Positions 46,280 through 55,229 are shown, counted from the first letter of the stretch. The stretch is 64,000 nucleotides of DNA from Gammaproteobacteria bacterium (GCA_029289235.1 JARFTZ010000007.1:1-64000), one strand, 5' to 3'. The notes: generated from the sequence alone by a model not told the origin. Translations and numbers: made by a program.

Positions 46280-47209
46280 TCAGCGCGGCGACGGGTCGAA
46301 GCGATAGAACAGGTTCGGCTCGGAAATCAGGTAAATCTCCCCACGCGGTCCGACGGCAATGCCTTCCGCCTGCGGGACGTCGCGCTTCAGGCCATGCCGG
46401 CCCTTGCGCAGCACCAGCAGGCCCGACGGTTGCCGCTCACCGTCGAGTTCGACGACCAGCCGCGACTCGTCGCTCAGCAGCAGCATGTTCCCCGAGTCCT
46501 CGTGGTAGGTCAGCGAAGACAGATCGCGCAACAGGAAACTCGCCGAGCCGCGGGGAAACCACTCGCGAATCTGCAGATCGAGCCGTCGTCCATCCAGCGC
46601 GGCCGACAGGCCGGAAAGCTCGAACAGGCGGAGCGGCCGCTTTTCCTTGACGACGAACAGGCGTTCGCGGGTGTGATCCCACGAAACGCCTTCGAAACCG
46701 AGATTGCTCGCGAGGTCGAACGCCAGGCCGATGCGCGGACGGCCGCGCGCGTCGATCGCCGTCTGATCGTCGCCGATCTCGACATGGATCAGTTGCTGCG
46801 TGCGCTCGTCGGCGATGAAGAACTCGTTGCCACGCACGTGGGTGATCCCTTCGAGGTCAGCAACGCCCTCGACGGCAATCGTCCGTTTCAACGCGCCGTC
46901 GAGCGTCAGTTCGACGATCTGCGGCGGACGATTGATCACCGAGAAAAGGCTGTTGCGCCCCGGATGGTAAGTTAAGCCCGACGCGTTGTCGCCGATGCCG
47001 GCCAGCGGCAGCGCATCGATGCCCACGCGATAGTCGGAGAGGCCGAGTCGCCTTTCTCCCTCGCCGGTCATCGCGATCATCACCCGGTAAGCGGACCGCT
47101 CGATCCAGCCGGAATACCAGCCGACGAGCACGATGCCAACGATCAACAGGCAGCTGAGCGCAACGCGGATGCCAAAACCGGATTTGCGCGGGAGGAACTT
47201 CACCCTCAT
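46280..47209 (-). CDS. SdiA-regulated / YjiK family protein, membrane-anchored beta-propeller
   Basis: A 309-residue protein with one N-terminal membrane helix (about 15-34) and a periplasmic body made of repeated beta motifs: ASGLTYHPGRNSLFSV, DLEGITHV, GFEGVSWDHTRERLFVV and AEGIAVGPRGEIYLI. This pattern is the SdiA-regulated domain, a six-bladed propeller of unknown ligand. It stands alone, converging on the PHP phosphatase gene. Confidence 0.82.
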   Translation of the reverse strand: MRVKFLPRKSGFGIRVALSCLLIVGIVLVGWYSGWIERSAYRVMIAMTGEGERRLGLSDYRVGIDALPLAGIGDNASGLTYHPGRNSLFSVINRPPQIVELTLDGALKRTIAVEGVADLEGITHVRGNEFFIADERTQQLIHVEIGDDQTAIDARGRPRIGLAFDLASNLGFEGVSWDHTRERLFVVKEKRPLRLFELSGLSAALDGRRLDLQIREWFPRGSASFLLRDLSSLTYHEDSGNMLLLSDESRLVVELDGERQPSGLLVLRKGRHGLKRDVPQAEGIAVGPRGEIYLISEPNLFYRFDPSPR

Positions 47210-47445
47210 GAATTCTCCTGAATGGACCGCCTCGCGAGGATGGAGACGATCCGACGAATGGTTGACTGATAGCGGTCAGCCGTTTCCCCTGAAAGTTCCC
47301 GGCCGATACGCGCTGCTACACAAGGTCGGACAAAGGCCCGCACAATCGCCACACAGCGTAGAACGGTTCTCGATAAGATGATTTCCGTCAGATGGTGAGC
47401 GTTTTCACTATGTGGCATCAACCAACCCTGATGAAAGGAAACATC

Positions 47446-47694
47446 ATGAAACCACGTATCGTAGATTTTCTCCTGGAGAACCACGTTTTCTCTTCCCTGG
47501 CTTCGTTCGCCGTGCTGGTCCTGGCCATCGCGACCTCGTCGCTGTTCCTGCTGTTCGTCAGCGGCGTCATGGCTTACGGCTGGCCGTTCTTCTACGTCTA
47601 CCTGCTGGACACCAAGGAAAAGCTGGCGAACGAAAGCAAGGCGAGCGCCAAGCGCATCCACTCGATCCCCGCGAACGTCGCCGCCGCTCACTGA
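47446..47694 (+). CDS. Small membrane protein of unknown function
   Basis: An 82-residue protein starting MKPRIVDFLLENHVF with AAAGGA seven bases upstream of the ATG. It has a long hydrophobic stretch (about residues 18-52) that could form one long or two short helices, then a basic tail with KEKLANESKASAKR. I do not recognise the family. The longer frame from 47392 lacks a ribosome site. Confidence 0.65.
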   Translation: MKPRIVDFLLENHVFSSLASFAVLVLAIATSSLFLLFVSGVMAYGWPFFYVYLLDTKEKLANESKASAKRIHSIPANVAAAH

Positions 47695-47852
47695 GCGTGG
47701 CCTCATGAGTGGCCAGATCCCGACCGGGAAAGACGCACGAGAACCGATTGAGTTCTTCTCGCCTGCGTTTGATCGTAGAACTTTCCCGGTCGGCTATCGG
47801 CAGCCTGCAGCCAGTCCCGACACAAACACCGTGAACTTCCCGCTTGGCGGTT

Positions 47853-48014
47853 TCAAAACCACGGCCAGTTTCTGACTGCAACACCAAGTAGAATTCCGAG
47901 CGCAATACACGTGGCCACAACGCCGATTCCGATGCACAAATCGCTCGCACCTGAATACTGAGGCATTCGCGAGATGAGGCGTGCGACTTCATCTTTCCGG
48001 TAGTTTTCGTACAC
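47853..48014 (-). CDS. 53-residue single-helix membrane protein, unknown
   Basis: A short frame on the minus strand starting with GTG at 48014, preceded by the near-perfect ribosome site AAAGGAGG five bases upstream. The polar first half (MYENYRKDEVARLISRMPQY) leads into one membrane helix (about residues 26-47) and ends NWPWF. The protein-like composition and the strong ribosome site are the support; I know no family. It lies 47 bases downstream of the MFS transporter stop on the same strand, so it may be co-transcribed with it. Confidence 0.6.
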   Translation of the reverse strand: MYENYRKDEVARLISRMPQYSGASDLCIGIGVVATCIALGILLGVAVRNWPWF

Positions 48015-48061
48015 GTCGCCTCCTTTCAACGCCTATTCAACCGCGCATCGTACTTGGCCGT

Positions 48062-49291
48062 TCAGGCGCCGTTTCGCTTGCGAATCAGTTTCAACCCGCC
48101 AGCAAGCAGCGCCCCTGAAACCGCGAGGCCGCCAATCAAACCGGCGACGGCAATCCATCCGCCGTACTGCCAGAACCAGCCGCCCATCGAGCCGACGATG
48201 CTCGACCCCATGTAGTAGAAGAGCAGATAAAGCGACGCCGCATGCCCTTTGGCCGTCCCGGCAAGGGGGCCGATCGAGCCGCTGGCGACCGAATGTCCGA
48301 TGAAGAAGCCGGACGTCACCAGCACGATGCCGACGATGATCAGCAGGAGCGACCCGGCGAGCGTCAGCACTACCCCGCCAAGCATCGTCACGAACCCCGC
48401 GACCAGCAGCAGCCGACGACCGAAGCGGTCGGCCAGGCCACCCGCCATTGACGACGACACCATGCCGAAGCCGTAGGCCAGGAAAATCAGGCTGAGCGCC
48501 GTCTGGCTCAGGAAATATGGCGCGCCGGAAAGCCGGAAGGTGGCGTAGTTCATCAGTGTCACGAAGATGCTGGTCAATAGGAAGCCGCAACCGTAAAGGC
48601 GCAGCAGGCCAGCGTTGCGCAGATGCCCGCCCCACGTGCGCAGATGGAACACCGGATCGAACCCCGGCCGCGCAACGAAATTCCTTGAACGCGGCAGCAG
48701 GATCAGGAAGCCGATCGCCGCGGCCAGACACATCCCCCCGAGAATGCCGAGCGCCACGCGCCACGAGGTGAATTCGGTGAGCACGCCCATGCCGACACGC
48801 CCCATCATCCCGCCGAAAGCTGTGCCGGCGACGTAGAGCCCCATCGTCCGGCCGAGATTGCCCGGTTCGATTTCTTCCGAGAGGTAGGCGATCGCCACGG
48901 CGGGCACGCCGCCGATAACGAAGCCTTCAACCGCGCGGGCGACAAGCAGCAAGCGCCAGTCTGGCGCTGCAGCGGCCGCGAAATCGCAGAGCACGGCCAG
49001 CACCATCGAACAGAACATCAGGCCGCGCCGACCCAGCGCCTGCGAAAACGCTCCGGCCAGAACAATTGAAATGGCGAGCAGTCCGGTGGTGAGCGACAGC
49101 GCCAGCGAACTCTCGGCGGGACCGACGCCGAAGGAATCGGTAAATGCCGGCAACAGCGGCTGAACGCAGTAAATCAGGGAAAAACTGGCGAAGCCGGCCA
49201 GGAACAGCGCAAGCCCGGCGTTACGGTATTCGGTCGTTCCAAGCCGAATCCACTGCGGCGCGGATTCGATGACTGTCGTTGCGGAATTCAT
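48062..49291 (-). CDS. MFS transporter, YnfM-like
   Basis: A 409-residue inner-membrane transporter with about twelve helices. The loop motif after helix 2 reads GAFSQALGRRGLMF and the equivalent in the second half GGLADRFGRRLLLV, both standard for the major facilitator superfamily. Overall resemblance is to the YnfM/arabinose-efflux group. Substrate unknown. It is divergent from a LysR regulator 103 bases away, the usual arrangement in which that regulator controls the transporter. Confidence 0.88.
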   Translation of the reverse strand: MNSATTVIESAPQWIRLGTTEYRNAGLALFLAGFASFSLIYCVQPLLPAFTDSFGVGPAESSLALSLTTGLLAISIVLAGAFSQALGRRGLMFCSMVLAVLCDFAAAAAPDWRLLLVARAVEGFVIGGVPAVAIAYLSEEIEPGNLGRTMGLYVAGTAFGGMMGRVGMGVLTEFTSWRVALGILGGMCLAAAIGFLILLPRSRNFVARPGFDPVFHLRTWGGHLRNAGLLRLYGCGFLLTSIFVTLMNYATFRLSGAPYFLSQTALSLIFLAYGFGMVSSSMAGGLADRFGRRLLLVAGFVTMLGGVVLTLAGSLLLIIVGIVLVTSGFFIGHSVASGSIGPLAGTAKGHAASLYLLFYYMGSSIVGSMGGWFWQYGGWIAVAGLIGGLAVSGALLAGGLKLIRKRNGA

Positions 49292-49319
49292 GGCACATGG
49301 TGATAGCAGACTCGATAGC

Positions 49320-49394
49320 GGCCGAGTATATCGACGGGAGTTTCATATTTCCAATATATACTTCCCACATAATCCATCTGTTTTATATATACCA
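49320..49394. promoter_or_regulatory. AT-rich divergent promoter region of the MFS and LysR genes
   Basis: This stretch is sharply AT-rich compared with its surroundings and holds several TATA-like runs on both strands, among them TATATAT just before the LysR start. An imperfect dyad around ATATTTCCAATATAT has the T-N11-A form of LysR-type sites. I cannot fix exact promoter boxes. The LysR gene has no visible ribosome site. Confidence 0.4.
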
Positions 49395-50291
49395 ATGGAA
49401 CTCCGGCATCTCCGCTACTTCCTGGCCATCGCCGAGGAAGGCAACTTCACCCGCGCTGCCGCGCGCCTGGGGATCGGGCAGCCGCCGCTCAGCCAGCAGA
49501 TCAAGGATCTCGAAACCGAAATCGGCGCACGACTCTTTCGCCGCGTTCCGCACGGTGCGGAACTGACCGAGGCCGGCAAAGCCTTCCTCGAACGGGTAAA
49601 GGCGATTCCGACGCAGACGGCCGACGCCGTGCGCGCCGCCCAGCGCGCCGACCGCGGCGAGACAGGCCGGCTCAGCCTCGGCTTCACCGGCACGGCGGCG
49701 TTGAACCCGATCGTCCCGGCATGCATTCGCGACTTTCGGCGCGCCTATCCGGCCGTCGAAATCCGCTTGGAGGAAGCCAACTCCGTCGCCTTGATGAACG
49801 GTCTGCTCGACGGCCGTCTAGACGTTGCCGTTCTCCGTCCCAGTGAATCCGACCCGCCTGAATTCGATTACGTCAACCTCGCCATCGAAACGCTGGTCGC
49901 CGCGCTGCCCGCCGCGCACCCTGCGGCCGGCTCCGGTCGTAGCATCGACCTCGCCCGCCTGCGTGACGATCCGCTGATCCTCACCCCGCGCGCCATCGGC
50001 ATCAGCCTGCACGACACGGCCCTCGCCGCCTGCCGCAACGCCGGGTTCGAGCCGGTGCTCGGCCAACCCGCGCCGCAGATCGCCTCGATCCTGTCGCTCG
50101 TCGCCGCCGAACAAGGCGTGTCACTCGTTCCCGACTCGATGCAGCAATTCCGCATCAACGGCGTCGTCTTCCGCAAGATCAACGGCTCGCCGCCGACCGT
50201 CGGGCTGGCCATCGCGTCGCAGCGCGCCGGCACCTCGGCTCCGGCAGACAATTTCATCCGACTGGCGCGAGCCTTGAGGCAGAAAAGGTGA
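49395..50291 (+). CDS. LysR-type transcriptional regulator
   Basis: A 298-residue regulator. The N-terminal helix-turn-helix is typical: MELRHLRYFLAIAEEGNFTR then LGIGQPPLSQQIKDLE. The effector domain starts near residue 90 with LSLGFTGTAALNPIVP. The start at 49395 is set by the family's conserved opening. It probably controls the divergent MFS gene and its own expression; the inducer is unknown. Confidence 0.92.
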   Translation: MELRHLRYFLAIAEEGNFTRAAARLGIGQPPLSQQIKDLETEIGARLFRRVPHGAELTEAGKAFLERVKAIPTQTADAVRAAQRADRGETGRLSLGFTGTAALNPIVPACIRDFRRAYPAVEIRLEEANSVALMNGLLDGRLDVAVLRPSESDPPEFDYVNLAIETLVAALPAAHPAAGSGRSIDLARLRDDPLILTPRAIGISLHDTALAACRNAGFEPVLGQPAPQIASILSLVAAEQGVSLVPDSMQQFRINGVVFRKINGSPPTVGLAIASQRAGTSAPADNFIRLARALRQKR

Positions 50292-50344
50292 CATCGCTGG
50301 AGCACGGAGTAGACTGCCCGCCCGGAACCGTAAAAAAAAACGCC

Positions 50345-50977
50345 ATGGACTTCCCGATAAAACCACTGATCACCCTGCTCGCCATCGTCAATCCGATCGG
50401 CGTCATCCCGTTCTTCATTCACTTCACGCGCAACTTCAGCGCGGCACAGCGAAAAAAGACAGCCCGCGTCGCGGCGGCGACCGCCTTTCTGGTGATCGCA
50501 CTCAGCGCCGTCCTCGGACTGCAGATTCTCGAATTCTTCGGCATCTCGCTGGCCTCCTTCCAGGTCGGCGGCGGATTGCTGCTGCTCATGAGCGCGATCC
50601 AGATGCTCAACGCGCAACCTGCCGAGTCGCGCGCCCACGACGTCGACGATGGCGCCAGCCGGGCGGACTCCGGCGCCAGCATTGCCGTTGTACCGCTGAC
50701 CATCCCGCTGCTGACCGGGCCGGCGTCGATCTCCACGGTGGTCATCTACGCCGAGAAGACGAGACATGTCTGGGAACTCGGCGTGCTCCTCGGTTACGGA
50801 CTGTTCATCGGCATCGCGACCTGGCTGGCCCTTTCGGCCGCCGGGCGCATCGGGCGGGTTCTGGGGCAAACGGGCATCAACGTAATGACCCGCCTGATGG
50901 GGCTGATCCTGGCTGCGATTGCCGTCGAAGTCATGTCCGACGGGCTGATCAAGCTTTTTCCGGCGCTGGGCAGCTGA
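50345..50977 (+). CDS. MarC family (UPF0056) inner-membrane protein
   Basis: A 210-residue protein with six hydrophobic segments, opening with LITLLAIVNPIGVIPFF and containing VPLTIPLLTGPASISTVVIY, both marks of the MarC/UPF0056 family. Despite the name, a role in multiple antibiotic resistance is not supported in the literature I know. I place the start at ATG 50345; a frame reaching back to the LysR stop adds an unlikely leader. The gap from LysR is 53 bases. Confidence 0.88.
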   Translation: MDFPIKPLITLLAIVNPIGVIPFFIHFTRNFSAAQRKKTARVAAATAFLVIALSAVLGLQILEFFGISLASFQVGGGLLLLMSAIQMLNAQPAESRAHDVDDGASRADSGASIAVVPLTIPLLTGPASISTVVIYAEKTRHVWELGVLLGYGLFIGIATWLALSAAGRIGRVLGQTGINVMTRLMGLILAAIAVEVMSDGLIKLFPALGS

Positions 50978-50992
50978 AGCGCACCTGCGGCC

Positions 50993-51589
50993 TCAGCCCT
51001 CTTCCCGCTCCAGCACGATTTCCCACAAGGCTTTGGCCCTGATGTACTTGCGCGTCACGAAATGCGCCAGCGACAGCTGCTTCCAGCCGGCGGCAAAGAG
51101 CGCGCATACGCTATCGCGATCGAAGAAACGCTTCGGCCGCCCATCGACGAGGAAGTAGCCCGGCTCGATTTCGGGATGGCCGCTCGCCCCGAAGTTGCGA
51201 TCTTCCGTCGAATTCAGCCGACACAGCAACAATCCGCCGGGACGCAGCACCGAGTGAATGCGCTCGACCAGCGCCACCGTCTCGGCCCAGGGAAAATAGT
51301 GCAGCGACAGGCTGGCCACCACGACCCCGACTTCCCGCAGCGCATCCGGAAACGGATCGCGCACGTCCCGGCAGTCGATCACCGCCGAAGGCACGCGCGC
51401 CCGCGCGGCAGCAACGCAGGCCGGGGACAGATCGAAGGCCACGACGCTCAACCCGGCGCGAGCCAGCACGGCGGTATCGTCGCCATAGCCACAGCCGATC
51501 TCGAGCACCGGATCGTTTCCGGCGCGCTCCAGAACCTGCAGAAGCCAGCGCTCGAGCCAGGGATCGGCAAACACCGCCGCCGCTTTCAC
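50993..51589 (-). CDS. Class I SAM-dependent methyltransferase
   Basis: A 198-residue protein with the SAM-binding motif VLEIGCGYGDDTAVLARAG, an acidic residue at the end of the next strand (VVAFDLS), and LREVGVVVASLSLHYFPW as motif IV. Substrate cannot be told. I place the start at GTG 51589, where it overlaps the deaminase stop as GTGA; the frame continues upstream only as a shadow of the deaminase gene. The overlap suggests coupled translation. Confidence 0.8.
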   Translation of the reverse strand: MKAAAVFADPWLERWLLQVLERAGNDPVLEIGCGYGDDTAVLARAGLSVVAFDLSPACVAAARARVPSAVIDCRDVRDPFPDALREVGVVVASLSLHYFPWAETVALVERIHSVLRPGGLLLCRLNSTEDRNFGASGHPEIEPGYFLVDGRPKRFFDRDSVCALFAAGWKQLSLAHFVTRKYIRAKALWEIVLEREEG

Positions 51590-52125
51590 CCCTTGGCCCG
51601 CAGGCTCCTGACCGCCCATTCCGCGCGCGGGTCGTGCATGTTCATCTGCCGCACCTTGATCCGGGCCATGATCTTCTCGTACTCCGCTTTCTTGTCGCGA
51701 TCCATTTCCGGATCGACATCGGTCGGCACCCACGGATGCAGGTAGACCACCTCGACGATTTTGGCCTGGGCGATTTCCTTGGCGCAGCCGAAACAAGGCT
51801 GCATCGTCGTGTACAGCGTCGAGCCCGCCACCGCGATGCCGAAGCGCGCCGCCGACAGGATCGCGTTCTGCTCGGCATGCACGCAGATGCACAGGTCGTA
51901 CCCCGTGCCGCTCGGAAACCGCCCGCCGGGATTCTGGCAACGCAGGCAACCACCATCGAGGCAGTTGGGCATCCCCTCCGGCACGCCGTTATAGCCGGTG
52001 GAGATCACCCGGTTGTCGCGAACGATCACCGCGCCGACGCGATTTCCCGTGCAGTTGGCTTTCTCCCGAACGGCAAAGGCAATGCCCATGTAATAGGTGT
52101 CGGTATCCGGCAATGTCTCGCTCAT
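51586..52125 (-). CDS. dCMP deaminase family protein
   Basis: A 179-residue zinc-dependent deaminase. The zinc motifs are CVHAEQNAI (His and catalytic Glu) and PCFGCAKEI (two Cys). An insertion with CLDGGCLRCQNPGG between strand and helix is common in deoxycytidylate deaminases and probably holds a second zinc. The expected reaction is dCMP to dUMP, supplying dTMP synthesis. A C-terminal helix-rich tail of about 45 residues (VDPEMDRDKKAEYEKI) is present. It heads a two-gene unit with the methyltransferase. Confidence 0.88.
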   Translation of the reverse strand: MSETLPDTDTYYMGIAFAVREKANCTGNRVGAVIVRDNRVISTGYNGVPEGMPNCLDGGCLRCQNPGGRFPSGTGYDLCICVHAEQNAILSAARFGIAVAGSTLYTTMQPCFGCAKEIAQAKIVEVVYLHPWVPTDVDPEMDRDKKAEYEKIMARIKVRQMNMHDPRAEWAVRSLRAKG

Positions 52126-52258
52126 GGCAAACCCCGATGGTGATGAATGATCACAACGGAGGCGGATACTAGCCGAAAAATGCGCAGAACATCATTGCCT
52201 CCAACCACGTGTGGTCGAATCTGCTGTCGCCGGCAAGGGAGCTGCTGCAGGAGTCCAG

Positions 52259-53830
52259 TCACGGCAACCCGCTGACCGAGCCTTCCTTCGGATAGCTGAT
52301 CGTGTAGTCCACGCCGATCTTCCACGTTTCGTCGGGCAACAGCGTCTTGTTCCAGAACACCACGCCCGGACGATCCTTCCAGGATTCGCCGACCGGTTGC
52401 GGCTGGAATGTCCGCTCGACCTCGATCTCCTCCGACTGCGCCACCGGCGACGGCTCCAGGACGAGCACGTCGATGGCGTTGCGATGCAGGCTGGTCAGCG
52501 AATAGACATCGCCGACCTTGCGCTGCAGGCGCTGGCTGGTGAAGCCCGCCGTGCCGTCCTGAAGCACCTTGCGGTCGACACTCACGCGCAGCAGGTCATC
52601 CTGCCCGAAACCCAGCGTGAAGCGCTCCGCGCCGACGGGGTTCCATCGCGTTGCCCCGACATAGCCGCCATCGCGGAACAACTGGATATTGCCCGGCAAC
52701 CAGACGCCGGGCAGACGCTCGAACTCGGCGACCAGCACACCGAAGCGTTGCAGCGACGGCGTCACCTGGACGCGTTGCGCCGCCGTAACGGCCTGCCTGC
52801 CGAGCGACACGGCAATTTCCCGGCCATCGGCGGCCAGCGTCACCGTACCGGGCACCTCGAATTCCGTCGCGTACGCGCCGAAGGTTTCGATCACCGGCGC
52901 AACGTAATCGTCACTCTGCTTCGCTTCAGGCTTGCGCAACGGCGCCGGCGCGGCCATCAGCGCCGACGGCTGGGCACGCGCGAGTTCTTCCCGCGGCTGC
53001 GGCCGGTGGTAAACGAGCCGCCGCGTCTGCGGATCGACCGGCTCGCGGAACGCCTGCGGCTGCCCCGTCGACAGCCGGAGCTTGACGCCCGCCCAGTCCT
53101 CGCCGGTCTTCTGGGAAACCAGCGCCAAGCGTTCCAGATCGATCTCCGAACGGCCCGAATCGAGCGCCGCGCGGTAGGTCGGCTGCCAACCTGCGCGATT
53201 GACCTGGTAGAGCAGCCGGATGCGGCCGGCGTGCTCGGCAACCAGCTGCACGCTGAGGCGGCGGAAGTTGCGTGCGCCGCTCTGCAATTGCGCCAGATCG
53301 AACTCAGCCTTCTCGAGCTCCTCCTTGATCGCACGCTTGCGGATTTCCGCCGCCTGCGCGCGCTGGAAAGCGCCCTTGCCCGCCGACTCGATGCCAACGG
53401 CGATGCCGCGCAGCGCCTTGCCGTCCAGCGCCATCTTTTCCCCGCTTTCCAGCCGCCCGAGATAGCCCGTCACCAGGCTGGCGGAACGGACTTCGATATC
53501 GAGCGCCTCGATCCGATCCTGGAGTTCGAGAATCGTCTTTTTCAGCGCCTTCTCGCGCGGATGCACGCCTTCGCTGCCACTCGTCGCGTCCTTGACCAGG
53601 ATCTGCCCGACGCGGATCCCCTTGTCGGCCTGCACCTGCAGGGTCTTCGTATCGAAATTGGCCGGCAGCCCGCCGACCTCCAGAAAGCGTGTTCCCGCCG
53701 CGACGTCGGCCGAACGTTCGACCGTGGCGGTGCCCGGATAAAGGGTCACCTGCGTGATGGGTGCCTCGATGTCGGCGGCCTGTGCCAGCGGGACGAAGAA
53801 CAGCATCGAAAACACGATTCGGCGAAACAT
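52259..53830 (-). CDS. DUF4139 (MuiA-type) secreted protein
   Basis: A 523-residue protein with an N-terminal signal peptide (about 18 residues, ending AQA-AD). It has the conserved opening ITQVTLYPGTATVERSADV of the mucoidy-inhibitor MuiA / DUF4139 family, a coiled coil (about 90-190), then a long beta-rich part with RLLYQVNRAGWQPTYRAALD. Function is not known. GGAGGTG before ATG 53830 fixes the start. No neighbour suggests a role. Confidence 0.82.
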   Translation of the reverse strand: MFRRIVFSMLFFVPLAQAADIEAPITQVTLYPGTATVERSADVAAGTRFLEVGGLPANFDTKTLQVQADKGIRVGQILVKDATSGSEGVHPREKALKKTILELQDRIEALDIEVRSASLVTGYLGRLESGEKMALDGKALRGIAVGIESAGKGAFQRAQAAEIRKRAIKEELEKAEFDLAQLQSGARNFRRLSVQLVAEHAGRIRLLYQVNRAGWQPTYRAALDSGRSEIDLERLALVSQKTGEDWAGVKLRLSTGQPQAFREPVDPQTRRLVYHRPQPREELARAQPSALMAAPAPLRKPEAKQSDDYVAPVIETFGAYATEFEVPGTVTLAADGREIAVSLGRQAVTAAQRVQVTPSLQRFGVLVAEFERLPGVWLPGNIQLFRDGGYVGATRWNPVGAERFTLGFGQDDLLRVSVDRKVLQDGTAGFTSQRLQRKVGDVYSLTSLHRNAIDVLVLEPSPVAQSEEIEVERTFQPQPVGESWKDRPGVVFWNKTLLPDETWKIGVDYTISYPKEGSVSGLP

Positions 53831-54027
53831 GAACACCTCCGGGAAATGAACCGCGCCCAAGCGGAAGACAGAAAGGCGAAGGATACCCCAGGGCGATCCG
53901 GCACACAGACCGTCGGCATGGAAAACAACCCATGCCGACTTGTCCCGGGCGCTTCACGACGACAGGAACGCCCCCGCTCCCGGGACGCGACCGCGCCGGG
54001 CAGCCGCGCCCTCACGAGTTGGCGTCA

Positions 54028-54801
54028 TCAATTCAGCCAGCGCCCGGCGATCCGCTGATACTCGCCGTTGGCCTTGATGAGATGCAGCCACTGATCGACA
54101 TATTCCTTCGTCACCGTATCGCCGCGCGGCAACAGATAGGCCATCTCACCGTATTGCAGCGGCTTGTCGGGATTGACCCCGCACAAGCCCGGACGCAAAC
54201 GCTGCTGCACCAGCGTTTCCGCCGATTCGGTGACGAAGACGTCTGCGTTCCCCTTGAGGATCTCGTCGAAAATGGAAATATTGTCCTGATGGATCGTCAA
54301 CTTCGCCGTCTTGAAATTGGCGCGGGCAAAGCGCTCGTTGCTGCCGCCCGGATTGGCAACCACCCGGACATCCGCCTTGTCGATGTCGGCCACCGTCTGG
54401 AAGCGCTGCACGTCCGCACAACGGACCAGCGGCGTCTTGCCGTTGACCATGTATGCCGTGCTGAACGACACCTGTTTCTGACGCTCCAGCGTCACCGAGA
54501 TGCCGCCGACCGCGATGTCGCACTTCCCGGCGACGAAATCCGGCAGCAGCTTCGCCCAGGTGGTCTTGACGAACTCGGTCTTCACCGCCAGTGACGCGGC
54601 CAGCGACTGCATCAGGTCGATATCCAGCCCTTCGAACGCGCCATCCGGCAATGCGAAGCTGAACGGCCGGTAGTCTCCCGGCGTGCAAACACGGAGCACC
54701 CCGGCCTTGATCACATCGTCAACGGTCGCGGCATTCGCCGGCAGGTTCACAAGTGCCAGCGTTGCCGCAGCAATCAACAGCGAAACACGCATACCCTTCA
54801 T
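54028..54801 (-). CDS. Cyclohexadienyl dehydratase-like (PheC-like) periplasmic protein
   Basis: A 257-residue protein with a signal peptide (ending ANA-AT near residue 25) and the type 3 solute-binding fold. The regions VLRVCTPGDYRPFSF, DIAVGGISVTLERQKQVSF, NPGGSNERFARANF and VTESAETLVQQRL follow PheC of Pseudomonas closely, including a Glu at the place of its catalytic Glu173 (by my recollection). PheC converts prephenate and arogenate to phenylpyruvate and phenylalanine in the periplasm. No ABC permease or ATPase of the amino-acid type is near, which fits an enzyme better than a transport protein. AAAGGA precedes the ATG. A plain amino-acid binding protein remains possible. Confidence 0.75.
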   Translation of the reverse strand: MKGMRVSLLIAAATLALVNLPANAATVDDVIKAGVLRVCTPGDYRPFSFALPDGAFEGLDIDLMQSLAASLAVKTEFVKTTWAKLLPDFVAGKCDIAVGGISVTLERQKQVSFSTAYMVNGKTPLVRCADVQRFQTVADIDKADVRVVANPGGSNERFARANFKTAKLTIHQDNISIFDEILKGNADVFVTESAETLVQQRLRPGLCGVNPDKPLQYGEMAYLLPRGDTVTKEYVDQWLHLIKANGEYQRIAGRWLN

Positions 54802-55195
54802 CTCATTCCTTTCGAAATCGGCGACTGCCGCCTGTTATTGAAAAACACCGGAGACCCGCGGTGTCATGCCGCCGAACCGATCGTCCGCATGCCCGATCAG
54901 GCTGGTTCCGCATGCCGGCGGTAGGGTGAAGCATACGCCGGCGAACCGGTTCGCACGAAGGTTTTCCTCTGCCACGGCACGGTAACCCGGCGCCATCAGC
55001 GGCAAAATCACTCGCGCCTTTGGCAAATCGACAAAGAAATCCCAGTCCGATTTTCGGCCGCACCAAAACCGTGCCTCGATATGACAATTCGCACCATTCC
55101 GGCACGCGAATAAAATGCACAATAAAACTATTTATATTTTGTTTTCAACAACTTATATAATACGACCCCTGCCAAACAATATGTAAATTTTTTTC

Positions 55196-55224
55196 TTTAC
55201 TAAAACGTTTCGTGTAACTATTAT
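55196..55224 (+). promoter_or_regulatory. Candidate promoter of the rpiR-iaaA-gsi operon
   Basis: TTTACT (55196-55201) and TATTAT (55219-55224) are 17 bases apart, each with two or fewer mismatches to consensus. The predicted start would leave a leader of about 24 bases before the RpiR ATG at 55255. A second possibility is TATAAT at 55156-55161. Confidence 0.45.
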
Positions 55225-55229
55225 TTCAC
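55212..55229. promoter_or_regulatory. Candidate operator overlapping the -10 box
   Basis: GTGTAA and TTTCAC form a six-base inverted repeat with one mismatch around a six-base centre. It covers the candidate -10 hexamer, the place where a repressor such as the RpiR protein would block its own operon. The link to RpiR is inference from position. Confidence 0.4.

Noticed and set aside
47567-47992. A 141-residue minus-strand frame crossing the 82-residue membrane protein and the following gap
   Set aside because: It begins at an internal ATG in another frame of the 53-residue gene, has no ribosome site and overlaps two better-supported genes.
51590-51949. An upstream extension of the methyltransferase by about 120 residues
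   Set aside because: The extension is only the out-of-frame reading of the dCMP deaminase gene; the GTG overlapping its stop is the natural start.
54803-55122. Two overlapping minus-strand frames of 95-105 residues in the gap before the RpiR gene
   Set aside because: They start with TTG or GTG without a ribosome site, match no family I recognise, and the upstream part overlaps the AT-rich promoter zone.
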